Shown: positions 9,380-20,100, counted from the first letter of the stretch. The stretch is 64,000 bases of DNA from Pseudoflavonifractor sp. 60 (GCF_009911645.1 NZ_QWKI01000077.1:1-64000), one strand, 5' to 3'. Numbers and translations: made by a program. Notes: generated by a model not told the origin, from the sequence alone.

Positions 9380-10264
9380 GTGAATTTTTTCCACAGCACA
9401 AAGGGACCCTGCTTTGAGGGATGGTATTTGAAGCACCAGAATCCTCAGGGGCAGACCCTGGCTCTGATTCCGGCCTTCCATATAGACGCGGGGGGACGGC
9501 GCACCGCCTCTCTCCAGGTTATCTCCAGGGACCGGGCTTGGTGGCTGGAGTACCCGGAGGCGCAAGTCTCCCGGCGGCCCTTTCGGATCCAAGTTGGGGA
9601 ATCCAGCTTTGACAGCCGGGAGATCGTCCTCCGCGTCCGGCAGGAGGGCCTCTCTCTCCACGGCGCACTGCGCTACGGGCCATTTACTGTTCCTGGCTCT
9701 GACATTATGGGGCCCTTTCGATTTCTCCCTGGAATGCAGTGCTCCCATGGGATCGTCAGCATGGCCCACTCCCTGGAGGGGACATTGGAGCTGAATGGGG
9801 AATGTCTGGACTTTACCGGGGGCACAGGCTATATCGAGACGGACCGGGGACGCTCCTTTCCCAGCGCGTATCTCTGGACCCAGTGTGTCTGGGGCGGGGG
9901 CAGTCTGATGCTGGCGGTGGCGGAAGTGCCCCTGCCTGTGGGGCGCTTTACCAGCTGTATCTGCTCCATTTTTTTCGGCGGCCAGGAGTACCGCCTAGCG
10001 ACCTACCGGGGCGTCCGCATTGAGGAGTGGTCCCCCAACGGCGCGGTGATCCGTCAGGGAACGCTCCGCCTGGAGGTGCGGCTGCTGCATGAACAGAGGC
10101 AGGCACTCCGGGCCCCGGTGGAGGGCCGCATGGAGCGCACCATTCATGAGAGCCTTTGCGCAGAAGTTTGCTACCGATTTTGGCGGGGAAAGGAGCTCCT
10201 GTTTCAGCACACCGACCCCAACGCCAGCTTTGAGTACTATCCTGACCCCCGCGCTGCGGAATGA
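9380..10264 (+). CDS. Tocopherol-cyclase-like (lipocalin-type) protein
   Basis: The protein (about 294 residues) opens with FHSTKGPCFEGWYLKHQ. FEGWY(F/L)K is the hallmark of bacterial proteins related to plant tocopherol cyclase (PF14249), which have a two-lipocalin-like barrel. Other recognisable parts are FHIDAGG, MQCSHGIVSMAHSLEG and GGTGYIETDRGRSFPSAYLW. The enzymatic role in anaerobic bacteria is unknown, and tocopherol synthesis is not implied. GGGGTG before the GTG at 9380 favours that start over the in-frame GTG at 9371. There is no signal peptide. It stands alone between a terminator and a new promoter. Confidence 0.75.
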   Translation: MNFFHSTKGPCFEGWYLKHQNPQGQTLALIPAFHIDAGGRRTASLQVISRDRAWWLEYPEAQVSRRPFRIQVGESSFDSREIVLRVRQEGLSLHGALRYGPFTVPGSDIMGPFRFLPGMQCSHGIVSMAHSLEGTLELNGECLDFTGGTGYIETDRGRSFPSAYLWTQCVWGGGSLMLAVAEVPLPVGRFTSCICSIFFGGQEYRLATYRGVRIEEWSPNGAVIRQGTLRLEVRLLHEQRQALRAPVEGRMERTIHESLCAEVCYRFWRGKELLFQHTDPNASFEYYPDPRAAE

Positions 10265-10272
10265 GGGGCTTC

Positions 10273-10301
10273 TTGACTTTCCGGGGCGGAAAGACTATAC
10301 T
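10273..10301 (+). promoter_or_regulatory. Promoter of membrane protein gene
   Basis: TTGACT (10273-10278) and TATACT (10296-10301) are spaced by 17 bases, 39 bases before the ATG at 10341. Confidence 0.75.
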
Positions 10302-10340
10302 GAGTTTATTCCAGCTTTCGGGAGAGAGGGGGCGCCGTCA

Positions 10341-11204
10341 ATGGCGAGAAGAAAGAGCGGAATCCGGACAATCCTCCGGGCAGCTGAGGATAAGCTGCGG
10401 CGCAAGCGGACGGTGGCGGCGGTCTATTTTCTGCTGCGTGTTCTGGTGATTGCCATAATGGCGGCCCGGTTCCTGCGGGGGGATTTTGAGAGCGTGTTCC
10501 TGTGCGCGCTGACCCTGATCCTCTTCCTGCTGCCCACAGTCTTTGAGCGGACGCTGATGATCGAGCTGCCCAACACCCTGGAGATCATTATTATGCTCTT
10601 CATTTTTGCGGCGGAAATTTTAGGAGAGATCAGCGCCTTTTACACCACCTTCAAGCACTGGGACACCATCCTGCACACCCTCAACGGCTTTCTCTGCGCT
10701 GCCATTGGCTTCGCGCTGGTGGATATGCTCAACCGGACGGAGAAATTTTCCCTCTCCCTGTCGCCGGTGTTCATGTCCATTGTAGCCTTTTGCTTCTCCA
10801 TGACCATCGGTGTGCTGTGGGAGTTTTTCGAGTGCGGCATGGACCAGCTGCTCTATCTGGATATGCAGAAGGATACGGTCATCCAGACCATCTCCTCCGT
10901 CATGTTGGACCCCACCGGGGGCAACAGGCGGATCGTCATCCGGGACATTGTGGATACCATTGTGGTCACCGCCGACGGCCAGGAGATCTCCCTGGGGCTG
11001 GGGGGCTATCTGGATGTGGGCATCCTGGACACCATGAAGGATCTGGCGGTGAACTTTGTGGGGGCGGTGGTCTTCTCCTTCATCGGATTCTTCTATGTGA
11101 AGAGCCGGGGCAAGGGAAAGTTCGCCAGGCGCTTTATTCCCCAGGTGGTGGATATTGCGCCGGAACACCTGAATCCCGTGGAGCCGGAGCACTTTAAAAA
11201 ATAA
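10341..11204 (+). CDS. Integral membrane protein, YjdF/DUF2238-like
   Basis: The 287-residue protein has a short basic N-terminus and about five to six hydrophobic segments. They lie roughly at residues 24-45, 50-70, 77-100, 113-135, 145-168 and 248-268. The stretch FYTTFKHWDTILHTLNGF resembles the W-D-x-x-L-H-x-x-x-G-F motif I associate with the DUF2238/YjdF family of membrane proteins, so that assignment is tentative. A soluble loop with VIRDIVDTIVV precedes the last segment. No function is known. Its own promoter lies directly upstream, and the DUF1540 gene follows by 62 bases. Confidence 0.6.
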   Translation: MARRKSGIRTILRAAEDKLRRKRTVAAVYFLLRVLVIAIMAARFLRGDFESVFLCALTLILFLLPTVFERTLMIELPNTLEIIIMLFIFAAEILGEISAFYTTFKHWDTILHTLNGFLCAAIGFALVDMLNRTEKFSLSLSPVFMSIVAFCFSMTIGVLWEFFECGMDQLLYLDMQKDTVIQTISSVMLDPTGGNRRIVIRDIVDTIVVTADGQEISLGLGGYLDVGILDTMKDLAVNFVGAVVFSFIGFFYVKSRGKGKFARRFIPQVVDIAPEHLNPVEPEHFKK

Positions 11205-11266
11205 AATATGAATAAAGGGAAACAGAGCGCCCATACTAAGCCCATCCGAGATAAGGAGGGTTTACA

Positions 11267-11440
11267 ATGGATAACAAGACCTGCAACACCAGCATCCGGT
11301 GCTCTGTGGATACCTGCGCCTATCACTCCGGCGCGCAGAACTGCTGCTGTCTGGAGTCGATCAAGGTGGGCTGCTGCGACTGCTCCCCCACCAAGTGCGA
11401 GGGGACCGAGTGCGCCTCCTTTAAGCTGGGCGCCCGCTGA
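11267..11440 (+). CDS. DUF1540 cysteine-rich small protein
   Basis: This 57-residue protein has nine cysteines spread over its length (CNTSIRC, CAYH, CCC, CCDC, KCEGTEC) in a pattern typical of DUF1540 (PF07561) proteins of Clostridia, probably metal-binding. ATAAGGAGGG lies six bases before the ATG. A strong hairpin follows the stop. The gene is in a frame different from the longer overlapping open frame and is clearly the real one. It could be read through from the membrane protein gene upstream. Function unknown. Confidence 0.85.
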   Translation: MDNKTCNTSIRCSVDTCAYHSGAQNCCCLESIKVGCCDCSPTKCEGTECASFKLGAR

Positions 11441-11456
11441 GGCGGAGAGAAAATCA

Positions 11457-11489
11457 ATATCCCACCCTGCGGTCCGCGGGGTGGGATAT
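11457..11489 (+). terminator. Terminator after DUF1540 gene
   Basis: A stem of about 15 bp (11457-11472 with 11474-11489, one wobble pair) has the form ATATCCCACCC...GGGTGGGATAT. Its T-tract is short (ATTTAC). Confidence 0.65.
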
Positions 11490-11542
11490 ATTTACAGGGG
11501 GCCAGGCGGGAAACCCATATCCCATAAAAACTGGTATAAAGA

Positions 11543-11571
11543 TTGACAGCAGAGGCTGAGATTGATAAAAT
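11543..11571 (+). promoter_or_regulatory. Promoter of sensor kinase pair
   Basis: Consensus TTGACA (11543-11548) and TAAAAT (11566-11571) have 17-base spacing, 65 bases before the kinase ATG at 11637. Confidence 0.82.
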
Positions 11572-11636
11572 AATATTAAAGGGATATTCCGGCTGCCGGA
11601 ATTCCGGGAAGAACACGGTCCAAAGGAGGAGCAGCG

Positions 11637-14600
11637 ATGTATCACTGTCTGGTTCAGTTTTATTTGGTGGGGCGCAGGCGGAGTGCCTTTGACCCCATTC
11701 GTGCCATAGAGCCCCTGGGGCGTTTTACCCATTTGTTTATGGACAGCGGCGAGCCAGACGCGGCGCTGGCGGCCAAGGCGGATGTGATCCTGGCCGACCT
11801 GCGGGAGATGGATGCCAGGCGGGTTCTGGAGGTGCTGACCCAGAGCAAGGGGGAGCGAACCGAACTGATCGTGCTGGCGGAGCAGGGGCAGACCTCGCAG
11901 CTGACAGAATATTATTCGGAGCTCTGGGATGTGTGGTTTGTCCCCTGCACCCAGGAGGAGCTGTGTTTTCGATTCTCCCGCTGGCAGCAGAACTATAAGC
12001 TGAGCCGGGACTACTGGCAGACCAGTCAATTCCTGGAGACTACCATTAACAGCGTACCCAATCTGGTTTGGTACAAGACCAAGGACGGCATCCACGAAAA
12101 GGTGAACGACAGCTTCTGCACCACGGTGAACAAGACCAAGGAGCAGGTCCAGGGCCGGGGCCACGCCTACATCTGGGATGTGGAGGCGGACGACCCCGCC
12201 TGTATCGAGTCGGAGCGGGTCGTGATGGAGACAGAATGTACCTGCGTTTCGGAGGAACAGGTCCAGACCGGCGAGGGGACGCGGCTGCTGACTACATACA
12301 AATCCCCCCTGTACGACCTGGACGGCAGTGTAATGGGAACGGTGGGGGTTGCCATCGACGTGACCCAGGAGCGGGCCTACGAGCAGGAGATCATCAATAA
12401 AAACCGCACCCTGGAGACCCTGTTCACCACTATGGACTGCGGCGTAATGTGCCACAGCCTGGACGGGAGCCGGATCATCAGCATTAACCGGGCCGCCCTT
12501 CAGATCTTGGGCTATGAGTCAGAGGAGGAGCTGTTTGCCGACGGCTTTGACATGGTGGCCAGCTCAGTGCTGGAGGAGGACAAGGAGCGGCTGCGCGAGT
12601 GTATCCAGACCCTGAAAAAGGCGCAGGACAACGTGAATATCGAGTATCGCGTGCGGCATCGGGACGGCCAGGTCATCCATGTGATGGGGAATGTGAAGCT
12701 GATGCAGGAGGGGGGCGAACTGTTCTACCAGCGGTTCCTGCTGGACTGCACCGCCCAGAAGCAGAAGGAGACCCGGGAGCGTCAGGAGGAGGAGCGCCGC
12801 CAGATGGAGCTGGTACAGGCGCTGAGCACCGATTACAGCCTGGTATGCGTCTTCGACCTGAGCACCGGCGAGGGCAAGACGCTGCGGATGGGCGAGTGCC
12901 CCGGCAATGTCCTGAGCGCTATTTTTTCCGGGAAGCTGGAGCTGGAACGGTGCATGAAAGAGTATATCGACACCTGTGTATACTCAGAGGATCAGGAGAT
13001 GATGCGCCAGGCCTGCGCTGCGGACAGCTTTCAGGAGAGCCTGGAGACCATCGGACTGTATTACACCAATTACCGCACCCTGTGCCTGGGGGAGGTGCGG
13101 TATTTCCAGATGAAAGCGGTGCGGGCGGGAGATTGGCAGGAGAACCGCTCCATGGTACTGGGCTTCCGCAATATGGATGAGGACACCCGGAAGGAGCTGG
13201 AGAAGAAGACCCTGCTGGAGGACGCCCTCTTCCAGGCCAATCGGGCCAACAAGGCCAAGAGCGTTTTCCTGTCCAATATGTCTCACGATATCCGCACCCC
13301 CATGAACGCCATTGTGGGCTTTACGACCCTGGCGATGACCAATATTGACAACAAGGAGCAGGTGGAGGAGTATTTAAAGAAAATCATCACCTCGGGCAAC
13401 CACCTGGTCAGTCTGATTAACGATGTGCTGGATATGAGCCGCATTGAGAGCGGGAAAATGAGTTTGGACGAGTCGCTGTGCAGCCTGCCCGATATTCTCC
13501 ACGGCCTGCGCAGCATTATCCAGGCGGATGTGCAGGCAAAACAGCTGGAGCTGTATATCGACGCAGTGGACGTGATTAATGAGGATATCTACTGTGACAA
13601 GCTGCGGCTGAACCAGGTGCTGCTGAATCTGCTGAGCAACGCCATCAAGTACACCGGGGCGGGCGGTGTGGTCAGCGTCCGCATTGAGGAGCGGCCCGGT
13701 GCGCCGTTGGGCTTTGCCAACTACGATTTTACCGTGAAGGACACAGGCATCGGCATGAGCGAGGAGTTCCTGACCCATATCTTCGAGCCCTTCGAGCGGG
13801 AGCGCAACTCTACCATCAGCGGCATCCAGGGCACCGGTCTGGGTATGGCCATCACCAAGAACATTGTGGACATGATGAACGGCTCCATTAAGGTGAAGAG
13901 CAAGCTGGGAGAGGGCTCAGAGTTTACTGTCCACTTCACCTTCCGGACGGGCGGCGGGACCCGGGAGAGCCTGTTGATTCCCGGGCTGAAAAACTGCCGT
14001 GCCCTGGTGGTGGACGACGATTTCAACACCTGTGACAGCGTGTCCTATATGCTCCAGCAGATGGGGCTGCGGGCGGAGTGGACCCTCTCCGGACGGGAGG
14101 CGGTGCTACGTACCCGCCAGGCGGTGAGCCGCGGGGACAACTACAGCGTCTACCTCATCGACTGGCTGATCCCCGACATGAACGGGGTCGAGGTGGCCCG
14201 GCGCATCCGCAAGGAGACTGGGGAGGATGTACCCATCATCATTCTCAGCGCCTACGACTGGTCGGATATCGAGGAGGAGGCCCGGGAGGCCGGGGTCACC
14301 GCCTTCTGCGCCAAACCGCTGTTCTTGTCAGAGCTGCGAAGGTGCCTCAACTCCATTGTGACCACCGGAGAGACGCTGGAGACCGCCGGGAAGCAGGAGC
14401 CCTCTGTCCAGCACACGGGGCACATCCTGTTGGCGGAGGACAACACCCTAAATCAGGAGATTGCAGTGGCTATTTTGGAGGGGGCTGGCTTTACCGTCGA
14501 GGTGGCGGAGAACGGGCAGATTGCAGTGGAGATGCTCAGCAATTCAGAGCCGGGCTACTACAACCTGGTGCTGATGGACGTGCAGATGCCGGTAATGGAC

Positions 14601-14813
14601 GGCTACGCCGCTACCAAGGCTATCCGCGCCCTGGAGAACCGGAAGCTGGCATCTGTTCCCATTTTGGCCATGACCGCCAATGCCTTTGAGGAGGATAAGC
14701 GGGAGGCCCTGAACAGCGGAATGAACGGGCATATCGTCAAGCCCATTAATGTAAAGAAGCTCTTTGAGACCCTGGATAAAATTCTGGTCAGACCGGAGAA
14801 GACGATCGAGTGA
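11637..14813 (+). CDS. Hybrid sensor histidine kinase with two receiver domains
   Basis: This 1058-residue soluble kinase has no transmembrane segment. Residues 1-115 look like a degenerate receiver (VILADLREMDARRVLEVL, VLAEQ). PAS domains follow at about 130-245 and 258-372, then a variable region, then HisKA with SNMSHDIRTPMNAI (phospho-acceptor His550). The ATPase domain has NLLSNAIKYT, DTGIGM and GTGLGM. Receiver 1 (784-900, Asp842 in LIDWLIPDMNG) and receiver 2 (928-1050, Asp981 in LMDVQMPVMDG) complete it. The ligand is unknown. No HPt domain or DNA-binding response regulator is nearby, so the output is not visible. AAAGGAGGAG precedes the ATG. Confidence 0.92.
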   Translation: MYHCLVQFYLVGRRRSAFDPIRAIEPLGRFTHLFMDSGEPDAALAAKADVILADLREMDARRVLEVLTQSKGERTELIVLAEQGQTSQLTEYYSELWDVWFVPCTQEELCFRFSRWQQNYKLSRDYWQTSQFLETTINSVPNLVWYKTKDGIHEKVNDSFCTTVNKTKEQVQGRGHAYIWDVEADDPACIESERVVMETECTCVSEEQVQTGEGTRLLTTYKSPLYDLDGSVMGTVGVAIDVTQERAYEQEIINKNRTLETLFTTMDCGVMCHSLDGSRIISINRAALQILGYESEEELFADGFDMVASSVLEEDKERLRECIQTLKKAQDNVNIEYRVRHRDGQVIHVMGNVKLMQEGGELFYQRFLLDCTAQKQKETRERQEEERRQMELVQALSTDYSLVCVFDLSTGEGKTLRMGECPGNVLSAIFSGKLELERCMKEYIDTCVYSEDQEMMRQACAADSFQESLETIGLYYTNYRTLCLGEVRYFQMKAVRAGDWQENRSMVLGFRNMDEDTRKELEKKTLLEDALFQANRANKAKSVFLSNMSHDIRTPMNAIVGFTTLAMTNIDNKEQVEEYLKKIITSGNHLVSLINDVLDMSRIESGKMSLDESLCSLPDILHGLRSIIQADVQAKQLELYIDAVDVINEDIYCDKLRLNQVLLNLLSNAIKYTGAGGVVSVRIEERPGAPLGFANYDFTVKDTGIGMSEEFLTHIFEPFERERNSTISGIQGTGLGMAITKNIVDMMNGSIKVKSKLGEGSEFTVHFTFRTGGGTRESLLIPGLKNCRALVVDDDFNTCDSVSYMLQQMGLRAEWTLSGREAVLRTRQAVSRGDNYSVYLIDWLIPDMNGVEVARRIRKETGEDVPIIILSAYDWSDIEEEAREAGVTAFCAKPLFLSELRRCLNSIVTTGETLETAGKQEPSVQHTGHILLAEDNTLNQEIAVAILEGAGFTVEVAENGQIAVEMLSNSEPGYYNLVLMDVQMPVMDGYAATKAIRALENRKLASVPILAMTANAFEEDKREALNSGMNGHIVKPINVKKLFETLDKILVRPEKTIE

Positions 14814-14844
14814 ACGGGTCCCGAAGGGCAAAGGGGAGAGTTCC

Positions 14845-17058
14845 ATGAGCAAACAGCAGCAATATCTGGTGGGACATATCCTCCATGTCCTCCAGGAGAA
14901 CCATATCAGCTTTGACCAGGTAATGGCGCGCACAGACTGGGAGTCCGCTCTGGCAGAGGACTCGGAACTACACGCGGCGGTGGAGCTGATCCGGTTTATG
15001 GATGAAATGCCCGGCGGTTTTTTGATCTACCAGGCGGAGGGCAGCGAGAAGATCGTCTATGCCAACCGGGCCCTGCTGCGCATCTTTCAGTGTGAGACCA
15101 TGGCCCAGTTCCGGGCGCTGACCCACAACTCCTTCCAGGGGCTGGTCCACCCGGACGACCTAAAGGACGTGGAGGAAAGTATCCGGGCCCAGATTGCCGC
15201 CAGCCAGTATGATCTGGACTATGTGGAGTACCGGATCATCCGGGCCGATGGGGCCATTCGCTGGATTGAGGATTACGGCCACTTTGTGCAGGACGAGACG
15301 GCGGGCAGCTATTTCTATGTGTTTTTAACCGACGCCACCGAGAAGCGGGAGCGCCACCAGGCGGAGCAGGCCCGGCTGATGGCCGAGAAGCTCCAGGGGG
15401 AGCAGCGGCTGGCGGAGCTTATCCGGGAATACGACGAGGAGCGGGCCCTCATCAACCAGGAGTATCTGCGCCGCCTGGAGGTGATCGAGGGGCTCAGCAT
15501 CAACTATGAGTCCATCTTCTATGTCGACCTGGCGGAGGACCAGATCCTGCCATACCGCCTGAGCATGCGCGGCGACCCAATTTTTGAAGGCCAGCTGATC
15601 ATGCGCAGCTTCTCCTGGGCAATGGCGGGATATGCGGACGTCTGTGTCTATCCGGAGGACCGGGAGATGTTTGCCAACGCCATGATCCCCGCCAACATTC
15701 GGGCACGGCTGGCGGACAGCAAAACCTGCTGTGTCAATTACCGGGGCCTGAACGGCGGAGAGGTCCAGTATCTCCAGCTGCGCATTGTGGATGTGGGCCG
15801 CCAGGGCGTGGTAAACCAGCTGGTGATGGGCTGCTGGCGCATGGACGAGGAGCTCCAGCGGGAGATGGAGCAGAGGCAGATGCTGGCCCAGGCCCTGAAG
15901 GAGGCCAATCTGGCCATTGACGCCAAAAACGCATTTTTAGCCAATATGTCCCACGATATGCGAACCCCGCTCAACGCCATCTTCGGCTGCCTCACCCTGG
16001 CCAGAGGCAGCCAGACCCTGGACGAGGCGGTGGAGAGCTATTTGGACCAGATCAAGGACGCCAGCCAGCGGCTGCTGGAGTTGATTAACAAGGTGCTGGA
16101 GCTGGCCCAGACGGAGTCAGGCGGCCTGTGCCTGGCGGAGGATTGGTGCAATGTGGGCGAGGTGCTGGAATCGGTCTACAACAGACTGTATCCCCTGGCA
16201 GAGGCGCGGAATATTGCCCTGTCGCTGGACTGCTCCGGGATCAAGCACCTGGAGGTGTGGAGCGACCGGGATAAGCTGCGGCAGATTATGCTGTATCTGG
16301 TGGACAACGCCATCCATTACACAAAGCCCGGAGGTCAGGTGAACATCTCCGCCCAGGAGGGGGAGATCATGCCCAACGGCTGTGCCCTCTACCAGCTGAA
16401 GGTGGAGGACAGCGGCGTGGGCATCAGCCCGGAGTTCCTGCCCCACATCTTTGAGTCCTTTGCCCGGGAGCGAAATACTACCTTCAGCGGTGTCCACGGG
16501 ATGGGGCTGGGTCTGACCATTGCCAAGAAGCTGGCGAACCTGCTGGACGGCCAAATCAAGGCGGCCAGCGTGCCGGGGGAGGGCAGCAGCTTCGTCCTCA
16601 AGCTCCGAATGCGGGCAAACCCTCAGAGCGCAAGCCACCAACAGCAGAGGAAGGCGAAGATGGGTGGAAAAAGTATCCTGCTGGTAGAGGATAACGAGAT
16701 CAATATGGAGATCGAGACGGAGATTTTAAAGAGCCTTGGCTTCTTCGTGACCCCCGCAGCAGATGGGAGAGAGGCTGTGGAGAAGCTCAGCGCCTCGTCG
16801 CCGGGGGACTACGACCTGATTCTGATGGACATTCAGATGCCGGTGATGGACGGGTGGAAGGCTACGGCGGCAATCAGGCGTCTGCCTGACCCTGCGCTGG
16901 CCAGCATTCCCATTATTGCTGTGTCCGCCAACTCCTTTGAAAGCGACGTGAGAAAATCCATGGAGAGCGGAATGGACGCCCATCTGCCCAAACCGCTGAA
17001 CGTGCCTCAGCTGCTGGAGACCATCGAGAGGGTCTCCAGGGGGCGCTTGGAGGAATAA
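14845..17058 (+). CDS. Hybrid sensor histidine kinase with one receiver domain
   Basis: This 737-residue cytoplasmic kinase is 31 bases downstream of the first and most likely in the same transcript. It has a PAS domain (about 45-160; YANRALLRIF, HPDDL), a charged coiled-coil (160-215) and a second, poorly defined sensor region. HisKA follows with ANMSHDMRTPLNAI (His370), then an ATPase domain (LVDNAIHYT, DSGVGIS, GMGLGLTI), and a C-terminal receiver from about 608 with Asp662 in LMDIQMPVMDG. AGGGGAGAG precedes the ATG at 14845. The two kinases share layout in the middle regions, suggesting an old duplication, with one receiver gained or lost. Confidence 0.92.
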   Translation: MSKQQQYLVGHILHVLQENHISFDQVMARTDWESALAEDSELHAAVELIRFMDEMPGGFLIYQAEGSEKIVYANRALLRIFQCETMAQFRALTHNSFQGLVHPDDLKDVEESIRAQIAASQYDLDYVEYRIIRADGAIRWIEDYGHFVQDETAGSYFYVFLTDATEKRERHQAEQARLMAEKLQGEQRLAELIREYDEERALINQEYLRRLEVIEGLSINYESIFYVDLAEDQILPYRLSMRGDPIFEGQLIMRSFSWAMAGYADVCVYPEDREMFANAMIPANIRARLADSKTCCVNYRGLNGGEVQYLQLRIVDVGRQGVVNQLVMGCWRMDEELQREMEQRQMLAQALKEANLAIDAKNAFLANMSHDMRTPLNAIFGCLTLARGSQTLDEAVESYLDQIKDASQRLLELINKVLELAQTESGGLCLAEDWCNVGEVLESVYNRLYPLAEARNIALSLDCSGIKHLEVWSDRDKLRQIMLYLVDNAIHYTKPGGQVNISAQEGEIMPNGCALYQLKVEDSGVGISPEFLPHIFESFARERNTTFSGVHGMGLGLTIAKKLANLLDGQIKAASVPGEGSSFVLKLRMRANPQSASHQQQRKAKMGGKSILLVEDNEINMEIETEILKSLGFFVTPAADGREAVEKLSASSPGDYDLILMDIQMPVMDGWKATAAIRRLPDPALASIPIIAVSANSFESDVRKSMESGMDAHLPKPLNVPQLLETIERVSRGRLEE

Positions 17059-17061
17059 GAG

Positions 17062-17093
17062 AACCCCCTGACAGAGAAATCTGTCAGGGGGTT
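17062..17093. terminator. Bidirectional terminator between kinase and carB
   Basis: A 13-bp stem (17062-17074 with 17081-17093) has A residues on one side and T residues on the other, and lies between convergent genes. Confidence 0.82.
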
Positions 17094-17114
17094 TCGCCTA
17101 TGGAGGTGTATACC

Positions 17115-20100
17115 TCAAATTTTTGTGATATCAATAGGGGTCAGGTCCTCGGCGCAGCCCTGCTGGCGGACGGTGAGCAGCGCCCGGGCGGTGTCCACCG
17201 AGGTGACAGAGCCCACCCCGTGCTCCACGGCGGAGCGCCGGATGCGGAAGCCGTCGCTGTCGTGCTTGCGGCCCCGGGTCGGGGTGTTGATAATCAGATC
17301 CACTGTGCCGGAGGAGATCATGTCCAGGATGTTGGGGTGGGCCTGGGATACCCGATTGACCACCTTACACTCGATGCCCGCCTCCTGAAGGACCCGGCAG
17401 GTGCCGGAGGTGGCGTACAGCTCGATCCCCATCTCCTCGAAGCCCCGGGCAATGGAGCGGATCTCCCCCTTGTCCTCGTCCTTCACGGTGATGATGATGC
17501 GGCCGCCCCGCTTGGGGACCCGCATTCCAGCCCCCTTGAATGCCTTCAGCAAGGCCTGGGGGTAGGTCTCGGCCAGCCCCAGCACCTCGCCGGTGGACTT
17601 CATCTCGGGGCCCAGGCCGGTGTCCACGTCGGTAAGCTTTTCGAAGGAGAACACTGGGGCCTTGACGGCGAAGTACTCCGCCTCCTTGTAGATGCCGGTG
17701 CCGTAGCCCAGGTCCTTCAGCTTTTCCCCCAGCATGACCCGGGTTGCCAGGTCGATGATGGGCACGCCGGTGACCTTGGAGATATAGGGGATGGTGCGGG
17801 AGGACCGGGGGTTGACCTCGATGACGTAGATATCGTCGTCATAGAGGATATACTGGGCGTTAATCAGGCCGATGACCCCCAGATGCCTGGCCATATTCTT
17901 GGTGTGCTGGAGGATGAGCTCCCTGTGCTTGTCCTCCAGATGGAGGGGCGGGTAGACGGCGATGGAGTCCCCGGAGTGGACCCCGGCCCGCTCCACGTGC
18001 TCCATAATGCCGGGGATCAGAACGTCCTCCCCGTCAAACACGCCGTCCACCTCCAGCTCCCGGCCCATCAGGTACTTGTCCACCAGAATTGGGTGCTCCT
18101 GGACGGTCATGTTGATGATCTTCATAAATTCCTCAATGTTTCGGTCGGAGTAGGCGATCTCCATGCCCTGGCCCCCCAGCACATAGGAGGGCCGCACCAG
18201 TACGGGGTAGCCCAGCTCCTTGGCGGCGGACAAGGCCTCCTGAGTGGTGTACACCGTCTTGCCCTTGGCCCGGGGGATACTGCATTTGGACAAAATCTCG
18301 TCGAACCGCTCCCGGTCCTCGGCGGCGTCCACTCCGTCGGAGGAGGTGCCCAGAATGCGGACCCCCATGTCGGTGAGGGCCTTCGCCAGCTTGATGGCCG
18401 TCTGACCGCCGAACTGGACCACCGCCCCCCAGGGCTTCTCCTGCTCCACAATGTTCTGCACGTCCTCCGCCGTCAAAGGCTCGAAGTACAGCTTGTCGGC
18501 CACGTCGAAGTCGGTGGAGACGGTCTCCGGGTTGTTGTTGACAATAATGGTCTCGCAGCCCAGCTTTTTCAGCGCCCAAACCGAATGGACCGAACAGTAA
18601 TCAAACTCGATTCCCTGGCCGATGCGGATGGGGCCGGAGCCCAGCACCAGCACCTTCTTCCGCCCAGAACCGTCGTCCCGGGCCTCGTTCTCCCCGTCGT
18701 AGGTGGAGTAGTAGTAGGGGGTTTCCGCGTCAAACTCAGCGGCACAGGTGTCTACCATCTTGAAGGCAGGGACAATGCCGTACCGCTCCCGCAGGGCCTT
18801 CACCTGGGCCTGCTCCATGCCGCACAGGGCGCCGATGTAGCTGTCGGCAAAGCACATCTCCTTGGCCTGCTTCAACGTGTCGGCGTCGGGCTCCCCCTTG
18901 CACCGCTTCAGGGCCTCCTCCATGTCGATGATGCGCTTGAAGCCGTCCAGAAACCAGATATCCATCTTGGTAATGTCGTTTATCATTTTCGGGGAGAAGC
19001 CCCGGCGCAGGGCCTCGGCCACCACAAACAGCCGCTCGTCGGTGACGTTGACCAACAGCTCCTCGATCTCGTCGGTGTACAGCCCCTCCAGCTTGTCCAG
19101 CTTCAGAGCCCGCACGTTCAGCTCCAGGGAGCGGATGGCCTTCATCACCGCCCCCTCGAAGGAGTTGGCAATGGCCATGACCTCGCCGGTAGCTTTCATC
19201 TGGGTCCCCAGCGTACGGCTGGCGGTGGTGAACTTGTCAAAGGGCAGGCGGGGGATCTTCAACACACAGTAATCAATGGTCGGTTCAAAACAGGCGGTAG
19301 TCTTTCCGGTGACGGCGTTGGGGATCTCGTCCAGGGTGTAGCCCAGGGCCACCTTGGCGGCCACCTTGGCAATGGGGTAGCCGGTGGCCTTGGAGGCTAG
19401 GGCAGAGGAGCGGGACACCCGGGGGTTGACCTCAATAACGGCGTACTCGAAGGAGTCGGGATTGAGAGCGAACTGTACGTTGCACCCGCCCTCGATCTCC
19501 AGGGCGGAGATGATCTCCAGGGCGGCGGAGCGGAGCATCTGGTACTCCTTGTTGGCCAGGGTCTGGGCAGGGGCCACCACAATGGAGTCGCCGGTGTGGA
19601 CGCCCACAGGGTCGATGTTCTCCATGGAGCAGATGGTAATCACATTGCCCGCCCCGTCCCGCATGACCTCAAACTCGATCTCCTTCCAGCCGGCAATGCA
19701 CCGCTCAATAAGCACCTGGCCGACCCGGCTCAGGTTGATGCCCCGGAGGGAGATCTCCTCCAGGGAGGCCCGGTCATAGGCGATGCCGCCGCCGGTGCCC
19801 CCCAGGGTGTAGGCGGGGCGGACGATGACGGGATAGCCGATGCTCTCGGCAAATTCCACCGCCCCCTCCACGCTCTCCACCACCAGGGAGGTGACGCAGG
19901 GCTGGTGGATGGACTCCATGCAGTCCTTGAAGCCCTGCCGGTCCTCCGCCTTGCGGATGGAGTCGGGGGAGGTGCCCAACAGGCGGACGCCGTACCGCTC
20001 CAGGGTCCCGTTCTCGTGGAGGGCCATAGCCAGGTTCAGGCCGGTCTGTCCCCCCAGGGTGGGCAGGATGGAGTCGGGACGTTCCATCTGAATGACCTGG

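Noticed and set aside
17100-19400. Plus-strand open frame of 766 codons over carB
   Set aside because: It is the antisense of carB, with the low-complexity GV/HL composition typical of shadows.
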